A stretch of DNA of 64,000 bases from Homalodisca vitripennis (Eukaryota; Arthropoda; Insecta; Hemiptera; Cicadellidae), in contig NC_060208.1 of the NCBI RefSeq assembly GCF_021130785.1, positions 170,556,501 to 170,620,500 of the forward strand, given 5' to 3'. This document shows, in pieces, positions 59,723 through 64,000 of the stretch (positions are counted from its first letter, which is position 1; the number at the start of each line of letters is the position of its first letter). The notes under the pieces were generated by a model. That model searched no databases and was not told the origin of the DNA. It was given only the letters and a program-made list of their open reading frames with translations. The position numbers and the translations under genes are program-made.

Positions 59723-62700
59723 ATAAATTTTCTTGGCGGATTTGGGATGATTGAGAATGTCGTTCAAATAAGTATACAATTGTTTGCAAAATTTTCAAAA
59801 TTTTTTAAGCAATCGGAGCTGTAAATATTTACCCTCATACTCAGAAACTCACAGAAAACTAGAGGGAATGATTGATACTATACTTCTTACATTATGTGTC
59901 GCTACCAGCGTAACTCTAAACTAATTTCCTTTAGCGAATATTGTTTTTTACTCAGTTTTAATAAAAACTTGCAGTAAAAGGAGAAGCAATTGAGAATCCA
60001 AGTTTCATAAATTTGCAATATTAGTATGAAGATTGCAATCTTCTTTCTTCTAGAACAAAAGAAACTGGCGAATATGCATTGCAAAAAGCTGAACTGGAAA
60101 TATCAATCAAGCTTATATGAAATGTATCTCAGGTGCCGGTGATATTAAGTTTTAGATCTCAAAGAGAATGCAAACTAATATCGCACGTAAACTAAATATC
60201 TCACATATTACGTTGCGATGATTTATTGTGTATTTTGACATTTAAATCCATTTTATTCCTTGATACATTACAGGATTCTCAAAGGAGAAACAAAGAAATA
60301 CAAACATAGTAGGTCATTTCAAAGCGCTTACTTTTCTTAATTAGATAAACCTGAAAATAAATCAAAAACTGTGTTGGGACGTTGTTTTTATTGATTCTAT
60401 GATAAATTTTAACAATTAAAATTATTATAGGAGATAATTTAATTACTAAATCCTTTACTCCATCTACGCTACAGGCAAAAAATATCCACTACAAACATTT
60501 TTAGGGTAATATAGGTTTTTTACGATCTAGGTTACTTTTAATGTTATCTTTATAGCTTCGAAAAACATAATAAGCCTTTTGGATGCCCAGAGAAAAGGAA
60601 TACTGGATAATTCGTTAAAGCGATTATAAAAAATTGTTTAATGAATTATGATTCAAATTTCTACCTTAACATTTTAATTCAATGCTTATCAATAAATCTT
60701 TAACCAATTAAATTCGCTAACTGATAAATTAATAGCAATTGTTTTGCTATACTAATAGTAAAGACAATCAAAATACAGTGGAATATTTTAGTAGATTAAA
60801 TGTGAATTTTTCTTTATATAATTTTGAACAGAACATTTTAAAAAGGAATGGCTTAAGATGAATAATAAAGCCCAAGCGATTAGTAGCAGAGTGGCACATT
60901 TTATTCTCCTTCCGTAAGAACCTTTTTTCTTTTTGTAATCTGTACCACTGAGTACTAGGAATTATTTAAGAGTTCAATTTTAAGATATTTCAATTAAAAA
61001 ATTCATTAAAAATAAAATAAAAACAAATATCTTTATCAAATACTGGCAGTTACCTGTGGCTTTGCACACAGATCTTATACTTAATAATAGTTACGGCCGT
61101 AGGTATGTCCTAATTGAATGGCTTAATAAACACTTTAAAATAAGTGATGGTCACTGGAAGATATTCCAGTCTTCTAACGCTCTTCAGAATCAATTTGGAT
61201 CCTGAAGGACTAGAGTGGAACTGATAACGATTACCAATACAATTTCAAAAATTCCATACTATTTTAATAAATAGCTCCTAGTATAATATGAATAATATTT
61301 AACAAATTAAATATTCTAGATGTGCGTCATTCTGACTGGAGGGAATTTTAGTTAAAAAAAGAAAATGATCTATTACATATGTTTTATCGTATTTATTTAT
61401 TGACCATGCGTATTAGCAGTAATTATGATAGCAAATGAAACCTGATTAACAATTTTTTTCTAACGTTCCGATATTGTTGATTATAAGTAATAATATGTAG
61501 AGTTTGTTATGGAGGAAAGTATTTTTATCATTCTCTATTTCTTAAAACTACTATTCCAACTTTAGACCTGTGGGTGAAATAAGTAAAATTTAGACCTTTA
61601 ACTATTGGTTAATCACTATTCAACAACAATGCATTCTTGTACCAAGTTATTGTCAAGAATTGGGTGACGAACGAACGTTTCGAGAAGTGGAGTAGAACAC
61701 ATTTGCATGAGAAGTCCACAGATTGCACTAAACTTAGTAATCAAATTACAAGTTTACTCAGTTGGTAGACAAGATTCGCATATTAACTGCTTTCCTTGCC
61801 AATTGTGTTTGATTTCACGAATTGAATATTCCATTTTGTTTGCGATGTTTTATTTATAAAATTACTCGTAATAATTTCTATTTACTACTACTGAACAATT
61901 CAGTAAATGATAAATAATGATAAAGATTTTCCTATCTATATAATATGTTTATTGTGGAATTAAGTATTGCCACTAAAACCTAATACTTCTGCATATTAGA
62001 AAAAGTAAATCAGAAAAATATTATAAATAGTGTTTGATCTTGATATTAAAAATTTCTTTTCTTCTTTAACACAGGAATTTTTTTGCATTAATGTTTAGCA
62101 GTACACATATTACTGGATTATTGTTTTTATCATTATATCTAGTAAACCTCGTCTTTAAAAAAATAAATAATAGACAAAACCGTAATTCTAAAAGTATTCT
62201 TAAAGTAATTCTTGAAACGATTATTTGTATGTTCATAATGTATATCTTAGATTTCTGCATAGTAGAAACATAAAATACAGGGAAAATAACATAAATACTA
62301 TTTTAGCTAGACAATGAAAAAAAACTTGTTCTTCTTTACCACAGATGTTTTAGAGAGGAGTATGTAGATATTGTAGAATCATAATCGACTGGAAAGTTTA
62401 TGTTCGTTCAGGCCGTCTTTTTGGTGTTATATTTATAATTTTTTTTCAGAATAGTATAGAAATATATCATTAAGCAACGTTTTTATTGTGATCTGGATTT
62501 TAGAGTTTCTTACACCATCTATGATTGTCTACAAAGTATGAATATTTAAATGAAAATTGGTTTTTAAGGGAACCATTATTTTATTACTGTTTTTAGACGT
62601 AAATAGTCACGGTTATTTATGTAAAAATTTCCAAATGTTAAAACGTAATATGTTCTGTGGCATTTCTGAATGAATATAAATTGGAAATGCCACTACATTC

Positions 62701-63879
62701 ACAAAAAACTTTACGCTTTTATAAAGGAATTTTACTTAAAAAAAATAAAAAAAACTAGAAATCGATTAATATGAGCGCAATTTAATCTAAAGGCGTAACT
62801 ACATATTGAAAAATTAATATTAAATAAACAGGCATTGTTAATGTTTTAGTGAAAAAGTATATGCAGACTCTATAATGACTTTTTCTCTGTAAAATAAACT
62901 AAAAGAAATTATCTATATATAATAATTGAATGAGCTAAAAGGCATAGTGCTCCCTCATAGCTAATTAGCCAATTCCCGATATCCCATAAAAATAAAATCT
63001 TGCTCAGTATACCTCACGACTAAAATTAAGAACTAAAGTATTTTAATAAAAGTCAAACATCCATAGGAGCTGAAGTGAAACATATAGAGGTATAATATTT
63101 TTGTTTCTCAACTTCTCGATGGTCTAGAAAAATGAAATTTGAAATATAAGAGCTTTATTCTCTAAAAAAAGCAAAGTAAAGGAATTTTAAAGAAGATAAA
63201 CCTCCATATGGGCTGAAATAGGATTGGAACTTTTAGAAGAACTATATTTATGTTTTTAAACTTCCCCTGTCATATAAAGATGGAATATCACATACTTATC
63301 TCACCAACTTACTTTACCAAAACTTCACCAATACTTAATGATTGGGACAACAAGAAAAACACACTACTACGCCGGAAATACCTTAGACCGCCACTAGACA
63401 TTTCCAACAAACCTATGTACTCATACATATTTTCTTGGAAGAATAAACAAGATACACGCTATTACAGCACCGAATACTTACCGGAAATAGATTAAAATAG
63501 CCTTAAATTAGTCACTTATAGACCGAAGTAGACCTTTCGGACATGAATGTATGTATATTATTATTATTAATAGCGAGTTATGCGAGTGGAAGTAACCGGC
63601 AATATACCTATGCCTAATGCTGACCTAAGAGACATGAATTGGTTATTACACGCTGTGATATAACATTCAAGGTGTTTATGAGCTAAAGTTAGTGACTATA
63701 CCAAGTCTACAGCCCGTGTATTACGTTTAGCTTTAGAACTGAGTTAATTTGCTCGGGGTTTATTGATGATGTCGTGATCTAAAAATACGAGGTTATTGAT
63801 ATTCTATATTATACTTAGATTTAGCAGGGGGTTACTTTATGAGATCCTTTATGAAAAAAGAAAACTTATCTCAGCTTAC

Positions 63880-64000
63880 AATGAGGGACAGAAATGTTAT
63901 CGTCTCTACTGCCTCAGTCACAGCCTACACAATAGAAAGTTAGATTCAGTTCAAGTTGTCCAAACTTTGTGGTTTTGAGACAACCAAACTGTTATTTAGT
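63880..64000 (+). repeat. dispersed repeat B, copy 2, cut by window edge
   Basis: Aligns with the minus strand of about 21225-21345 over its whole visible length. The closest stretch is AAAGTTAGATTCAGTTCAAG at about 63938-63957. It encodes the same KLDSVQVV peptide in the frame ending at 63978, and differs downstream by small indels. Confidence 0.5.

Larger units (their letters stand above)
55153..63879. other. AT-rich non-coding stretch, right flank
   Basis: No gene can be supported. A slightly GC-richer patch at about 57060-57215 is open only over short lengths on either strand. The plus-strand frame at 63250-63495 (ends PLDISNK..YLPEID) has acceptable codon variety but no recognisable domain and no clear splice sites. 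Degenerate repeat-A-like pieces and a (TA)n tract are listed separately. Confidence 0.3.

Overview
The window looks like a piece of an AT-rich arthropod, probably insect, nuclear genome. It is dominated by non-coding DNA and decayed or composite transposable elements: a Penelope-like element, jockey/CR1-type LINE fragments, a tRNA-derived SINE and a Pif1/Helitron-type helicase remnant. Intact long genes, bacterial-style operons and rRNA or true tRNA genes are not visible. Only a few short, GC-richer, splice-bounded open stretches look like host exons, and none belongs to a family I recognise.

Left part (1-25546): mostly unique-looking AT-rich sequence. It holds candidate exons (1-156, 1263-1356, 20344-20481, 21954-22055, 24546-24755), a LINE 3' end (4497-4860) and a dispersed repeat called A here (5081-5330). 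A second A copy (9205-12200) is split by two nested insertions: a frameshifted Penelope-like element with inverted ends and a 15-bp flanking duplication (9302-11435), and a 5'-truncated LINE with a pentanucleotide tail (about 11546-12152). A solitary SINE lies at 16165-16386. A small inverted-repeat element with a hammerhead-like core lies at 23049-23196.

Centre (25547-55055): a head-to-tail tandem array of nine complete units and one truncated unit, each about 3.14-3.24 kb and nearly identical. Every complete unit carries, in order, a 23-codon small ORF (+), a SINE (+), a 488-bp foldback palindrome, the C-terminal end of a Pif1/Helitron-type helicase (-), a variable (TA)n tract and a frameshifted non-LTR reverse-transcriptase fragment (+). 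Fragments of at least four element types have therefore been joined and then amplified as one satellite-like unit. Unit-length differences come first from the (TA)n tract. From about 45776 rightward, many single-base, mostly inserted, differences suggest under-polished long-read sequence. The array stops at an exact six-fold C15A repeat (55057-55152).

Right part (55153-64000): AT-rich sequence without a recognisable gene. It holds degenerate repeat-A-like copies on the minus strand near 58800-59310 and, at the right edge, a second copy of the repeat found at 21162-21380. The parts do not form a pathway. The biology here is transposon nesting and segmental tandem amplification.
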